The notes: a model not told the origin generated them from the sequence alone. DNA of 64,000 bases from CAYFWF01 sp964346815 (GCA_964346815.1 CAYFWF010000021.1:20173-84172), one strand, 5' to 3'. Positions 1-9,306 are shown, counted from the stretch's first letter. Program-made: numbers and translations.

Positions 1-2
1 TC

Positions 3-1295
3 GTTCCAGAGGCCTACAAACCGACTAACAGCCACGAGTCCTACATCCATTCCCTGAGAATGGCGGATCTTGCCCATACGGCGCTCGGCCGTGATTGGAT
101 TCTGGCTTCGAAAAAAGCTTTACGCGATCCCGTGGAGATTGAGACACCGTATCAAGAGGCTTTTTATGTGGACCAAGCTGCCGCTTTCGCTGTGGCCTAC
201 CGTTTCCATGTTAAAAGAGGGCAGAGGACTGAAATCGATGTGGTATTCCAGGGTCAGAGGAGATGCCGGCTTTTTATGGATCTTTTTCGAATCGAAGGCT
301 CAACGATAGAGGAGTGGCAGTTGGTTGCCAGCGCAAATGAAAACGAGAAACACCTGGAATTTGAACCTCGGCAGGATGCATGGTATGTGGTGCGCTTACA
401 GCCGGAACTTTTGCGGGGCGGACGCTTCAATGTCATCATCCGCACTGTAGCGTCGTTGGAGTTTCCTGTTGCCGGGCATGACAGCGGATCGATAGGAAGC
501 GGATTCGGTGCCCCGCGCGATGGCGGACGCCGGAGACATCATGGTGTCGACATCTTCGCTCCGCGGCATACCCCTGTACTTGCGCCTTCCAAGGCTTATG
601 TTCGGCATGTCGGGGAATCCGATAGAGGTGGACGCAACATCTGGTTGTATGATTCGAGACGTCTCCTGTATCTCTATTTTGCCCATCTGCAGACCCAGGA
701 TATCTCGGAGGGGACTCATGTGGGAGCCCTCCAGAAGATCGGGACAATCGGTAACACCGGCAATGCACGGAGGACGCCTCCTCATTTACATTTCGGGATC
801 TATGCTCAAGGAGAAGGTCCGGTCGATCCCTACGATTACATCAATGAAATAAACTCTGCTCCAGAAGACATCAGAGCAGATTTGGCGATGCTCGGCCGAT
901 GGGTGAGGTTAAAGGACCGAAAGATCTCCCTGAAAGCTTTCTTAGAATCTGACTCGCAGCAGACGACACAACTGGATCAATATACAGCTATGATGGTTCG
1001 AGCGGCTGCCAGCAGCATGTATCGTGTCGACCTGCCGGATGGAGTATCAGGATTTGTTCCTGCTCAAAGTGTTGAGCTGGCCGAAGAGATCCTCGAATAT
1101 AAACAGGCTGAGCATACTCATGTCGTTCTGGATTCCCCATTGGCATATGCTGTTGTCAAGGAAAAGATCGGCACAGGCAAGGAATTTTTCATCCTCGGTC
1201 AGTTCGAGGAATTCTGGCTTGTCCAAACGGATCTGGGCACAGTGGGGTGGCTGCCCGCCTCAGCCGTGGCATCGATCCCGTCTTCCGATAGATAA
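3..1295 (+). CDS. M23-family (LytM-type) metallopeptidase, 5' end outside window
   Basis: The reading frame is open back to the first bases, so the true start and any signal peptide lie upstream. The first internal ATG is at 60. The central part is an M23 peptidase domain: the HHGVD segment (about residue 160 from the ATG at 60) and the HLHFG motif (about residue 244) supply the usual zinc ligands. Sequence around them (VLAPSKAYVRHVG, GNTGNARRTPPHLHFGIY) is typical of LytM cell-wall endopeptidases. An upstream beta-rich domain and a C-terminal SH3-like region (about 290-405, ending GTVGWLPASAV) suggest peptidoglycan binding. The likely role is extracytoplasmic cleavage of peptide cross-links in peptidoglycan. 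The next gene is 260 bp downstream with its own promoter, so this is probably the end of a transcript. Confidence 0.85.
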   Translation, partial: VPEAYKPTNSHESYIHSLRMADLAHTALGRDWILASKKALRDPVEIETPYQEAFYVDQAAAFAVAYRFHVKRGQRTEIDVVFQGQRRCRLFMDLFRIEGSTIEEWQLVASANENEKHLEFEPRQDAWYVVRLQPELLRGGRFNVIIRTVASLEFPVAGHDSGSIGSGFGAPRDGGRRRHHGVDIFAPRHTPVLAPSKAYVRHVGESDRGGRNIWLYDSRRLLYLYFAHLQTQDISEGTHVGALQKIGTIGNTGNARRTPPHLHFGIYAQGEGPVDPYDYINEINSAPEDIRADLAMLGRWVRLKDRKISLKAFLESDSQQTTQLDQYTAMMVRAAASSMYRVDLPDGVSGFVPAQSVELAEEILEYKQAEHTHVVLDSPLAYAVVKEKIGTGKEFFILGQFEEFWLVQTDLGTVGWLPASAVASIPSSDR

Positions 1296-1440
1296 TCAGC
1301 GCAGTTCTTCAGGAAGGGGATTCTCCGGAGAGATAATGTCATCGTGTTATGGTTAGAATTAGATTTTTCATATGGTGAGAATTAAGTCAAGAAATTTTCC
1401 ATTCCTTGACCCCTTGATAGAGACAAGATACGCGGGTGGT

Positions 1441-1469
1441 TTGACTTCTTCATGGAAAAAAGATACATA
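1441..1469 (+). promoter_or_regulatory. Candidate sigma-70-type promoter
   Basis: TTGACT (1441-1446) and TACATA (1464-1469) are separated by 17 bp. They lie about 85 bp upstream of the membrane-protein gene starting at 1556. Confidence 0.45.
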
Positions 1470-1555
1470 TTCCGTGGATCGAATTTTTTTGCGGTATTAT
1501 CGGTAATACAAGTGAGGAGTTAGGGAATCGAATGACACCCGGGGAGGAAAGGAAT

Positions 1556-2488
1556 ATGAGGATCGAATTTTTTGCACCATTAGGTCGAGCATGGACCAGG
1601 ATGAAGGTGGCTCTTTTTCAACCCTTCGATTTACACAAATGGTTTGTCGTAGGATTTACGGCTTTCCTGGCCGGCTTGGCTGACAGCCAGCATGGAGCCA
1701 GCGGATCCAGGTGGAGTGAGGATGGGAGCTTTCGTGATTTTCTCGGTTTTCCAGCGAGAGCCTGGGATTGGCTGACCGGTCATCCTGGTTGGTTTTTACT
1801 CATAGCATTTGGCGTTTTTATCGCTGTGGTTATCGGGATCGTCATACTCTGGTTGAGTTCCAGAGGCAAGTTTATGTTTCTGTACAATGTCGTCCTTGAT
1901 AAAGTAGAAGTCGCCAATCCATGGCGGGAATACAAGCGGGAGGGTGATTCGCTGTTCTTATGGCGCTTTGTCTTTATCCTGATCTGCTTCGTAATGTTCA
2001 TCTCGCTTATGGTGCTTTTCTTTGTGGGCGCTTCTCAACTTTACCAAGAAAGCCGCTTCGATCGTGTTCCGGTACCCTTTCTGATTTTGATAGGCCTGAT
2101 CTTTCTTTTCATGGTCATAGTCATAGGTTACATCTCTCTGTTTCTGGATAGCTTTGTCGTTCCCATTATGTATAAACACAGGATTCCTGCGACCCGGGGA
2201 TGGGGACGGTTTCTGTCGCTATTCGGAAAATACCCCTTTCACTTCATTCTGTTCGGAATTCTTATGTTCGTTTTCATGATCCTGTTCGTGATTTTTGTCG
2301 TAGTGGCAGGGATTATAACGTGTTGTATAGGCTGGATACTTCTGGTGATTCCTTATATCGGGACGGTTGTGACTTTGCCCGTTTGGTACTGGTTCAGGGC
2401 GTTCAGCGTCGAGTTCCTGGCTCAGTTCGGCGATGAATATGATGTGTTCCCGCCTGCAGAGGCTCCGCCCGCCGAATCCAAAGCATAG
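1556..2488 (+). CDS. Polytopic inner-membrane protein of unknown function (DUF7544/DUF4013-like)
   Basis: A 310-residue membrane protein. The frame is open from an ATG at 1532, but GGGGAGG at 1541-1547 sits 8 bases before ATG 1556, so that start is chosen. The N-terminus (about 1-40, FFAPLGRAWTRMKVALFQPF) resembles an amphipathic lead-in. Long hydrophobic stretches then follow near residues 82-102, 135-160, 175-205 and 230-275, giving roughly five or six membrane segments. The C-terminal tail is rich in Pro, Ala and Glu. The architecture resembles poorly characterised bacterial membrane proteins with a glycerophosphoryl-diester-phosphodiesterase-membrane-like fold. No catalytic motif is visible. 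It converges on the amidase gene with a 25 bp gap. Confidence 0.7.
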   Translation: MRIEFFAPLGRAWTRMKVALFQPFDLHKWFVVGFTAFLAGLADSQHGASGSRWSEDGSFRDFLGFPARAWDWLTGHPGWFLLIAFGVFIAVVIGIVILWLSSRGKFMFLYNVVLDKVEVANPWREYKREGDSLFLWRFVFILICFVMFISLMVLFFVGASQLYQESRFDRVPVPFLILIGLIFLFMVIVIGYISLFLDSFVVPIMYKHRIPATRGWGRFLSLFGKYPFHFILFGILMFVFMILFVIFVVVAGIITCCIGWILLVIPYIGTVVTLPVWYWFRAFSVEFLAQFGDEYDVFPPAEAPPAESKA

Positions 2489-2513
2489 AGGAAGAAAACC
2501 TTTTTAGTCAGCT

Positions 2514-4016
2514 TTAACTTTCCGAACAGACAAAGGGCAGACGGTTTGACCAGGGCCTCGCTTTTTCGAGCTGGGAGGCAAGACGGAAGAGAGTCGCTTC
2601 ATCTGCATAGCGTCCAACAAACTGGACGCCGATAGGCAGTCCTTTGTCATTCCAATACAATGGAACGGACATTGCAGGCTGACCGGTCACATTGAAAAGC
2701 GGGGTGTAAGGTATAAATGTGTACGCTTTCTGGGCGAGCTCCTCGATTCCCTTGACTGCCATAAGCACTCCCCCCGCATTCAGACGCCCCAGCAATTCGA
2801 TGATGAAGCGTTCAGTTTTATCAGGCTGCAGCGCACCGATTTTGATGGGGGGTAGGGCCAGAGTCGGAGTCAATAGGATATCGAACTTTTCAAAGAAATG
2901 ACCAACCCTTCGCGACATATGCTGAAGGGCGAATTTGGCGTTAGAAAGCTGCGGGGCTCTCAATTGTTTTCCCAGCAATCCGAGCATCCAGGTGGAGGGT
3001 TCAAAATCTCTGTATTTCGCTTTCCGGTCCATCAGAGACTCAGCCTTTTCGATTCCTGCCCGGGTTTCGGCACACACAATGGTCATGAAGGCTTTTGCAA
3101 ACATGTCTCTATCGATTTGAGGAGCGGCTTCTACTAAATCGTGACCCAGGTTTTTGCATAATTTGACTGCCTCTTCCAGTCCTTTGATGCAGTCTTGATG
3201 GACAGAATCAGCCAGGAACGGCTTGTGGGTGAAAGCGATACTCCGCCTTCCTGGATTTTCGCCGACCTCATCCAGAAAGGGACGAGAGGGAGGAGGTGCT
3301 GCGTAGGGAGCACCCACATCCGGACCTGCGGTGGCGTCCAGCATGGCGGCGCTGTCCCGCACAGAGCGGCTGAGGACATGCTCGCAGGCAAATCCCTGCC
3401 AGGCTTCCGCGAAGTCCGGTCCGAGTGGATTCCGTCCCCGGGTTGGCTTCAGCCCGAACAATCCGCAGCAGGAAGCTGGTATGCGGATGGACCCGCCGCC
3501 GTCGCTCCCATGGGACAGCGGGACGATTCGAGAGGAAACAGCAGCCGCTGTTCCTCCGCTGGAGCCTCCCGGAGTACGGCTCAGATCCCAGGGATTATGG
3601 GTGGGTCCGAATAACTCGGGTTCGGTCACTGGCAATAATCCATACTCAGGAGTGTTGGTTTTTCCAACAACGATGACACCGGATGCTTTATATCTTCTGA
3701 CCAGCTCGCTGTCATGATCCGGAACAAAATCCTTATGGAACCTGCTTCCATTACAGAGAGGAACACCAGAGTAAGCCGTCAGAAGATCCTTCAGCAGAAA
3801 CGGAACGCCCTTGAAAGGTCCATCAGGCAGCTCTGCTTGGGCTTTCTCCCGAGCCTGGTCATACATCTTATGGATAACTGCATTGAGCTGTGGATTGAGC
3901 TTTTCTATGCGGATGATCGCCTCTTCAACTAGGTCGATAGGGCTTACTTCGCCTTTCTTTACCAGTAGGGCCAGTCCGAGTCCATCATATTGATCATATT
4001 CAGAAAATCCTCCCAT
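2514..4016 (-). CDS. Amidase-signature-family hydrolase
   Basis: A cytoplasmic-looking 500-residue member of the amidase signature family (GatA/FAAH type), hydrolysing an unidentified amide. The Ser-cisSer-Lys triad can be placed: Lys76 (PFLLKD), Ser152 (GGSSGG) and Ser176 (GGGSIRIP), with the same spacing as in GatA. The frame opens at 4031, but a GAGGAG ribosome site lies 7 bases before ATG 4016, so the protein starts MGGFSEYDQYD. It is not GatA itself: no gatB or gatC is adjacent, and it is a single-gene unit between a convergent membrane-protein gene and a divergent permease. It may act on amides of amino acids or on 6-aminohexanoate-like substrates, but the substrate cannot be read from the sequence. 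Confidence 0.85.
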   Translation of the reverse strand: MGGFSEYDQYDGLGLALLVKKGEVSPIDLVEEAIIRIEKLNPQLNAVIHKMYDQAREKAQAELPDGPFKGVPFLLKDLLTAYSGVPLCNGSRFHKDFVPDHDSELVRRYKASGVIVVGKTNTPEYGLLPVTEPELFGPTHNPWDLSRTPGGSSGGTAAAVSSRIVPLSHGSDGGGSIRIPASCCGLFGLKPTRGRNPLGPDFAEAWQGFACEHVLSRSVRDSAAMLDATAGPDVGAPYAAPPPSRPFLDEVGENPGRRSIAFTHKPFLADSVHQDCIKGLEEAVKLCKNLGHDLVEAAPQIDRDMFAKAFMTIVCAETRAGIEKAESLMDRKAKYRDFEPSTWMLGLLGKQLRAPQLSNAKFALQHMSRRVGHFFEKFDILLTPTLALPPIKIGALQPDKTERFIIELLGRLNAGGVLMAVKGIEELAQKAYTFIPYTPLFNVTGQPAMSVPLYWNDKGLPIGVQFVGRYADEATLFRLASQLEKARPWSNRLPFVCSES

Positions 4017-4302
4017 AAGAGGTCTCCTCAATCAGGCAGCTCTCTCTTCATGTATCTCCATTTATATCGGTAGCTTCGATATTCTTTTATGACTTTTGCG
4101 ACACTTTTTGGTCATGGATTACCCCTTAAGTTGTAGAAAAAAGGATATCAGGGAATCAGAGAGGTGTCAAACAGCTTCAAATATTTCGGGCATCTCGGCT
4201 GGTGAATAGGAAGCAGGGCCAGATTTTTATTTGTGTCAACATTCGGAATGGTTGCTGCGTCTTAGTAGTATAAAGAATTCTGTATGGCGTGGGAGTGTAT
4301 AA

Positions 4303-6660
4303 ATGATTCGAAGTTATTTGAAAATCGCTTTCCGTAATTTAATCAAACATAAGGGATTTTCCTTTCTTAACATCAGTGGTCTGGCCATAGGTATGGTCTG
4401 TACCCTTTTGATCCTTTTTTGGGTTCAGCATGAGTTGAGCTATGATCGCTATAACGCAAACGGCCGGAACATTTACCGCATTCTCCAGCACATCCAGTAC
4501 TCCGAGATCGTCACCTGGGCTATCAACCAGGGACCTCTGGGACCGGCATTGAAACAAGAGATCCCGGAGATCGAAGAACAGGCCAGATTTTGCTTTTCCA
4601 GGTGGCGAATAAAATACAAGGACCAGGTTTTTGTGGATTCAGGCGGTTATACAGATCCTTCGCTTTTCAAGATGTTTACACTCCCTTTTGTCAAAGGAGA
4701 TCCTGATACTGCACTAGCCGATCCGCGTTCGGTGGTTTTAACCGAGCGATTGGCCCAGAAAATCTTCGGTAGCGAAGATCCGCTCGGCAAAACCATCCAG
4801 GTGGCGGATCAGTATGATTTTAAGGTCTCGGGAGTCTTGAAGAATCTTCCCGACAATTCCCATTTTCGCTTCGAGTTTCTGGCCAACATGGATTTTGCCA
4901 AAGAGGTCGGCCGCACTGTCGACTACTGGAAGAACAGTCATTTTACCACCTATGTGCAGCTTCCAGAGAGCGCTTCTTTAGAAGAGGTGAATAAAAAAAT
5001 CTACAATTTTCTCGACGCAAAACCCACCCTGGAGGATTGGGAAAAACTCTCTCTCCAGTCGCTCTTCAAGATTCACCTGGCATCAGGAATTGGCTATGAC
5101 GCATTCGGCACTGGAAATGCCAAGTATGTGGTGATCTTTTCGGTTGCAGCTCTTTTCATACTTCTGATTGCCTGCATCAATTTCATGAATCTGTCTACAG
5201 CTCGTTCCTTGCTCCGTTCCAAAGAGGTTGGATTGCGTAAGGTGGTCGGGGCCTTCAGGGGCCAACTCATAAGGCAGTTTCTGGGTGAGGCAGTCTTCCA
5301 GTCTCTGATCGCCATGATTTTAGCGGTGGGGTTAGGGATTTTGCTTTTACCTGCCTTTAACCAATTGGCCAGGAAAAGTTTTACAGCGAATATGTTCATT
5401 CGTCCGGATATTATCCTGGTTTGCTTGGCCATTGTTCTTGCTACTGGGATCTTAGCCGGATGTTACCCTGCATTTATTTTATCTGGTTTTCGCCCGGTTG
5501 CTGTTTTGAATGGAACCACCCGGACAGTCGGCAAAAGGTCTGTTTTTCGCAGGCTCCTGGTTGTGTTTCAATTCTCGGTCGCTGTGATCCTGATGGCCGG
5601 AAGTCTGGTGATCTATTCCCAGATTCATTTCATGATGAACAAAGATTTGGGGTACGAAAAGGAGAATTTAGTCACCTTGGATCTGAATGAAAATGTCCAG
5701 AAGAATTATGAAGCTTTTAAAAATGAACTAATAGGGAATCCCAATATCTTGAATGTCACACGTGTCAGTGTTCTGCCTACTTACGGTTACTATTTCTCCA
5801 ACAGCCGGTGGAACTGGGAAGGAAAGGATCCAGACAAAGATATCCTTTTCCGGGCCAATTTTGTGGACTATGACTATTTAGAGAGCCTCGGCGTTCAGGT
5901 CGTTCGAGGTCGAAATTTCTCCCAGGACTACGGTGCTGATGAGATGGCGATCATCATTAACGAAACATCTCAGAAAGTTATGGGTTTTGATGATCCGATC
6001 GGAAAACGTGTCACTTTAGGAGGAGACAACGAGTTTCACATCGTAGGTGTGGTAAAGGACTTCCACTATGTATCTTTGCGGACAGAGATCGAGCCTTTGA
6101 TCTTGCTGCTCGATCCAGAACGCAGCAGCTCGATCGTGGTCCGTATTCAATCGGAAAACACCCCACAGACCCTGGAATTCATGGGAGGAGTTTGGAAGAG
6201 GTTTGCCGGGGATTATGCATACGATTATCGCTTTTTGGACGAAAGATTGGATGCCCTCTACCGCTCTGAGGAACGCGTGGGACGGATCATCAATATTTTT
6301 ACTGTTTTATCCATTTTTGTTTCCTGCCTGGGACTTTTCGGATTGGCCTCCTTCATGGCTTTGAGGCGCACCAAAGAGATCGGCATCCGAAAAATTCTTG
6401 GTGCTACGGTTTCGGGCATCGTTGTTCTTTTGACCAAAGAGTTTTCCAGATGGGTGCTTGTGGCGAATCTGATCGCCTGGCCTTTGTCCTATTTAGCCAT
6501 GAATCGATGGCTCGAGGATTTCCCCTACCGGGCAGATATCAATCCCTGGATTTTTCTGGGGACAGGATTGGCGACGTTTATAGTAGCGATCCTCACCGTG
6601 AGCTATCAGTCGATAAGAGCCGCCCTGTCAAATCCTGCCGACTCCTTGAGATATGAGTGA
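4303..6660 (+). CDS. ABC-transporter permease, FtsX/MacB type, double-module
   Basis: 785 residues with the duplicated MacB_PCD/FtsX layout: TM1 near 18-40, a periplasmic domain (about 45-260), a three-helix FtsX block (about 280-400), then a second TM (about 425-445), second periplasmic domain (about 450-650) and second FtsX block (about 670-780). The N-terminus MIRSYLKIAFRNLIKHKGF and the RSKEVGLRKVVGA and RRTKEIGIRKILGA coupling motifs are hallmarks of the family. Such permeases work with a separate ATPase in export, lipoprotein release or mechanotransmission across the inner membrane. No ATPase gene lies nearby: the neighbours are an amidase on the other strand and a sugar kinase. The partner must be encoded elsewhere. 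Confidence 0.88.
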   Translation: MIRSYLKIAFRNLIKHKGFSFLNISGLAIGMVCTLLILFWVQHELSYDRYNANGRNIYRILQHIQYSEIVTWAINQGPLGPALKQEIPEIEEQARFCFSRWRIKYKDQVFVDSGGYTDPSLFKMFTLPFVKGDPDTALADPRSVVLTERLAQKIFGSEDPLGKTIQVADQYDFKVSGVLKNLPDNSHFRFEFLANMDFAKEVGRTVDYWKNSHFTTYVQLPESASLEEVNKKIYNFLDAKPTLEDWEKLSLQSLFKIHLASGIGYDAFGTGNAKYVVIFSVAALFILLIACINFMNLSTARSLLRSKEVGLRKVVGAFRGQLIRQFLGEAVFQSLIAMILAVGLGILLLPAFNQLARKSFTANMFIRPDIILVCLAIVLATGILAGCYPAFILSGFRPVAVLNGTTRTVGKRSVFRRLLVVFQFSVAVILMAGSLVIYSQIHFMMNKDLGYEKENLVTLDLNENVQKNYEAFKNELIGNPNILNVTRVSVLPTYGYYFSNSRWNWEGKDPDKDILFRANFVDYDYLESLGVQVVRGRNFSQDYGADEMAIIINETSQKVMGFDDPIGKRVTLGGDNEFHIVGVVKDFHYVSLRTEIEPLILLLDPERSSSIVVRIQSENTPQTLEFMGGVWKRFAGDYAYDYRFLDERLDALYRSEERVGRIINIFTVLSIFVSCLGLFGLASFMALRRTKEIGIRKILGATVSGIVVLLTKEFSRWVLVANLIAWPLSYLAMNRWLEDFPYRADINPWIFLGTGLATFIVAILTVSYQSIRAALSNPADSLRYE

Positions 6661-6864
6661 GAAAACAATAAAAAAGGTCGGTTCTATTTTTTCTTTTAAG
6701 CCGCATTTCAAAGTCGTGAATGCTTAAGAGCTTAAGGCCAAAGCTTTTTCCTTCGACCATGTATTGAGAAATTCTTTCTTTCAATCCTGAATAACCTGAT
6801 TGCAGGGCAAAAAATGAGAACTGATCCTTTTTCTTTTTTATTAGGGTTTGCGTATTAAATTCGA

Positions 6865-6870
6865 TATAAT
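6865..6870 (+). promoter_or_regulatory. Candidate -10 box (TATAAT) for the PFK-like gene
   Basis: A perfect TATAAT at 6865-6870 lies 30 bp before the start codon at 6900. The -35 region (TTAGGG, 6841-6846, 18 bp spacer) is poor, so this is tentative. Confidence 0.35.
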
Positions 6871-6899
6871 GGAAAAACTAGAGAAGAGAATATTCATCC

Positions 6900-7853
6900 A
6901 TGAAAAAGATCGGAGTTTTGACCAGAGACTGTGCCGGGATCAATGCGGCTCTGAGAGCGGTGGTGAGGATGGCTGTCTGTCACGGCATAGAAGTGGTTGG
7001 CGTAATCAAAGGTTATGACGGACTGATTAGAGGGGACCTGAAAAAGCTGAATAGGCAGTCCGTTTCAGGTATTCTCAGCCTGGGAGGCACAATCCTGAAA
7101 ACAGCCAGGTCCGAGGAGTTTTTCACGGAAACCGGACAGAAACAGGCAGTAAAAACCATAAAAGAAAACCAGCTCGACGGTTTGGTAGTGATCGGCGGCA
7201 ATGGATCGTTGACCGGAGCACATCTTTTGGCCACCGAATACAAGATTCCTGTGGTAGGAGTTCCTGCAACTATCGACAATGACATCAACGGGGTAGAGAT
7301 CTCGATCGGTGCCGACACAGCGGTCAATGTTGCCGTTGAAGCTTTGGACAAAATCAGGGATACCGCCACCAGCTTGGAGAGGGTTTTTGTGGTCGAAGTG
7401 ATGGGCCGCGACTGCGGCTACATCGCTCTCCAGGTTGGACTTGCCGGTGGTTGCGAAGAAGTTCTGATTCCGGAGAAAGACGTGGACATGGAGAAGATCT
7501 GCGAAGAAATTGTGGAGGGAAGCCGCAAAGGGAAAAAGAGCTGGATCGTTATCGTGGCAGAGGGAAAAGCCAAGGGGAGCACCGTTGCTGAGACCATCAT
7601 ACAGAGAACCGGGCTGGAAACACGGCTGACCGTTTTAGGGTATATCCAAAGGGGAGGAGCGCCCACTGCCTTTGACAGAATTCTGGCTGCCCGCCTGGGA
7701 AGCTTTGCCGTCGAAACTTTAAAGGAAGGACAGACCGATACATGTGTGAGCCTCAAGGAAGATGAGTTGGTCTGCGTGCCCTTGGATTATGCCGTACAGA
7801 AAAAAAAGATCGATTTTGAGCGCGACTATCGTTTGATCAAGATTTTGACTTGA
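6900..7853 (+). CDS. Divergent 6-phosphofructokinase (PFK-A superfamily)
   Basis: 317 residues, full PFK-A length. Sugar-phosphate side residues are kept: TIDND (about 122-126, catalytic Asp), GGTILKTARSEEF, VVEVMGRDCGY and VLGYIQRGGAPTAFDR. The phosphoryl-donor side is altered. The N-terminal loop reads VLTRDCAGIN where ATP enzymes have a glycine-rich GGDxPGxN, a two-residue deletion with loss of the double glycine. GGDG has become GGNG, and P-G/K-TIDND has become PATIDND. Known PFKs use these positions for ATP or PPi phosphates and Mg2+, so the donor or even the activity is uncertain. A class I aldolase gene follows 275 bp downstream, which supports a role in glycolysis or sugar-phosphate metabolism. 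The frame shows no sign of decay. Confidence 0.85.
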   Translation: MKKIGVLTRDCAGINAALRAVVRMAVCHGIEVVGVIKGYDGLIRGDLKKLNRQSVSGILSLGGTILKTARSEEFFTETGQKQAVKTIKENQLDGLVVIGGNGSLTGAHLLATEYKIPVVGVPATIDNDINGVEISIGADTAVNVAVEALDKIRDTATSLERVFVVEVMGRDCGYIALQVGLAGGCEEVLIPEKDVDMEKICEEIVEGSRKGKKSWIVIVAEGKAKGSTVAETIIQRTGLETRLTVLGYIQRGGAPTAFDRILAARLGSFAVETLKEGQTDTCVSLKEDELVCVPLDYAVQKKKIDFERDYRLIKILT

Positions 7854-7959
7854 AGAACGAGAAACAATCTATGAATTTTGAATCTCCATCAGGGCCTCTT
7901 TGAATTGCCGAATAATTTGATGAAAAGAGGCTCCACTGTTATAAAAGTATTGATTCTTG

Positions 7960-8085
7960 TGTCATCGCGAGGAGTCAAACGACGTGGCGGTCCTCTGTTG
8001 CGAATTAAAAGGAGCCTTGTTGGGAACATAGCGAAGCAAATCCTTATGAGATGGCCACGCTTCCTAACGTCGCTCGCCATGATAA
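7960..8085. repeat. REP/MITE-like element with imperfect terminal inverted repeats (copy A)
   Basis: The left end begins TGTCATCGCGAGGAG (7960) and runs to about 7995. The right arm (8048-8085) is its imperfect inverted complement, ending CGTCGCTCGCCATGATA. Both arms contain a GTGGC or GCCAC block and end internally in TCCTC or GAGAT. About 50 bp of unique spacer lies between them. A shorter relative sharing the exact end TGTCATCGCG sits at 12926-12985. It lies between the PFK-like and aldolase genes and contains no ORF. Elements with this GCGAGGAGCGAAGCGACGTGGC-like character are common in intergenic DNA of several anaerobic lineages. Confidence 0.6.
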
Positions 8086-8128
8086 TGTAGGATAACTTGA
8101 TACATAGCTATAAGTTAGGAGGAGGATC

Positions 8129-9181
8129 ATGATAACAAATATCGAAGGCTTGTTGGGCGATGAGGCCTCCGGTCTGCTGAACCATGAGTGCAAGACCATT
8201 CCTAAAGAATATCTCAACCTTCCTGGCCCGGACTTTGTGGAAAGAATCTTCTCCATTTCGGATAGGTCGAAGGAAGTCCTGGAGAATCTGAACAGGGTAT
8301 TCAATCATGGGCGTTTGAAAGGAACAGGGTATCTCTCGATTTTGCCAGTGGACCAGGGAGTGGAACATACAGCCGGAGCTTCATTCGCTCCCAATCCTCT
8401 GTATTTCGATCCTGAAAATATCGTCAAGCTTGCCATCGAGGCGGACTGCAACGCAGTGGCTTCCACATTGGGCGTATTGGGCATGGTTTCCCAGAAATAT
8501 GCGGCCAAGATTCCCTTTATTTTGAAGGTCAATCACAATGAGCTTTTGTCTTACCCCAATTCTTACGATCAGAGGATGTTTGCAGCGGTGGAGCAGGCCT
8601 ACAGCATGGGAGCGGCAGGTGTCGGTGCCACCATCTATTTCGGATCCGAGGAATCGCGCAGACAGATCGAAGAAGTCTCCGATGCCTTCCAGATAGCCCA
8701 CGAAATGGGACTTTTTACCGTGCTGTGGTGTTATCTTAGAAATCCTGCCTTCAAGAAAGAAGGGATTGATTATCATGCCTCTGCAGACTTAACCGGTCAG
8801 GCCAACTATCTGGGAGCGACCATCGAGGCAGATATCATCAAACAAAAACAACCCACCAGCAACAGAGGTTTTTTAGCCTTGGATTTCGGGAAAATACATC
8901 CTCTTATGTACGAGGAACTCACCACCAACCATCCCATCGATTTGACCAGATATCAAGTCGCCAATTGCTTTATGGGAAGAGTCGGCCTGATTAATTCGGG
9001 GGGAGCTTCCGGAGAAAACGATCTCGCACAAGCTGTAAGGACGGCTGTCATAAACAAACGGGCAGGCGGGATGGGCCTTATTCTGGGGAGAAAAGCGTTT
9101 CAAAAATCCATGGAAGAGGGCGTAAAGATCATCCACGCAGTTCAAGATGTCTATCTTTCCAAAGAAGTGACCGTGGCCTGA
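8129..9181 (+). CDS. Class I fructose-bisphosphate aldolase (DhnA/FbaB type)
   Basis: 350 residues of the DhnA-type class I aldolase family, which cleaves fructose-1,6-bisphosphate to triose phosphates through a lysine Schiff base in the cytoplasm. Supporting sequence: LPVDQGVEHTAGASF near residue 72, ILKVNHNELL, AGVGATIYFGSEE, the Schiff-base lysine region EADIIKQKQPT (about 235-245), and SGGASGENDL with GGMGLILGRKAFQ near the phosphate site at the C-terminus. A strong AGGAGG site precedes ATG 8129. It follows the PFK-like gene in the same direction, so the pair covers consecutive glycolytic steps. A REP-like element separates them and may end or attenuate read-through. Confidence 0.92.
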   Translation: MITNIEGLLGDEASGLLNHECKTIPKEYLNLPGPDFVERIFSISDRSKEVLENLNRVFNHGRLKGTGYLSILPVDQGVEHTAGASFAPNPLYFDPENIVKLAIEADCNAVASTLGVLGMVSQKYAAKIPFILKVNHNELLSYPNSYDQRMFAAVEQAYSMGAAGVGATIYFGSEESRRQIEEVSDAFQIAHEMGLFTVLWCYLRNPAFKKEGIDYHASADLTGQANYLGATIEADIIKQKQPTSNRGFLALDFGKIHPLMYEELTTNHPIDLTRYQVANCFMGRVGLINSGGASGENDLAQAVRTAVINKRAGGMGLILGRKAFQKSMEEGVKIIHAVQDVYLSKEVTVA

Positions 9182-9253
9182 TGTGGCAGAAATCAAAAGA
9201 TTCAACTGAGACTTTACTCTGTCTTTTTATTGGAATAAAATAAAGTTGTGTCC

Positions 9254-9281
9254 TTGAAGAGAAATGTTCATTGTTTAGATA
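9254..9281 (+). promoter_or_regulatory. Candidate promoter for the M16 protease
   Basis: TTGAAG (9254-9259) and TAGATA (9276-9281) with a 16 bp spacer, 25 bp before the start codon. An AAGGAGG ribosome site follows. Confidence 0.35.
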
Positions 9282-9306
9282 AACGAAAATCAAAAAGGAG
9301 GGAATC

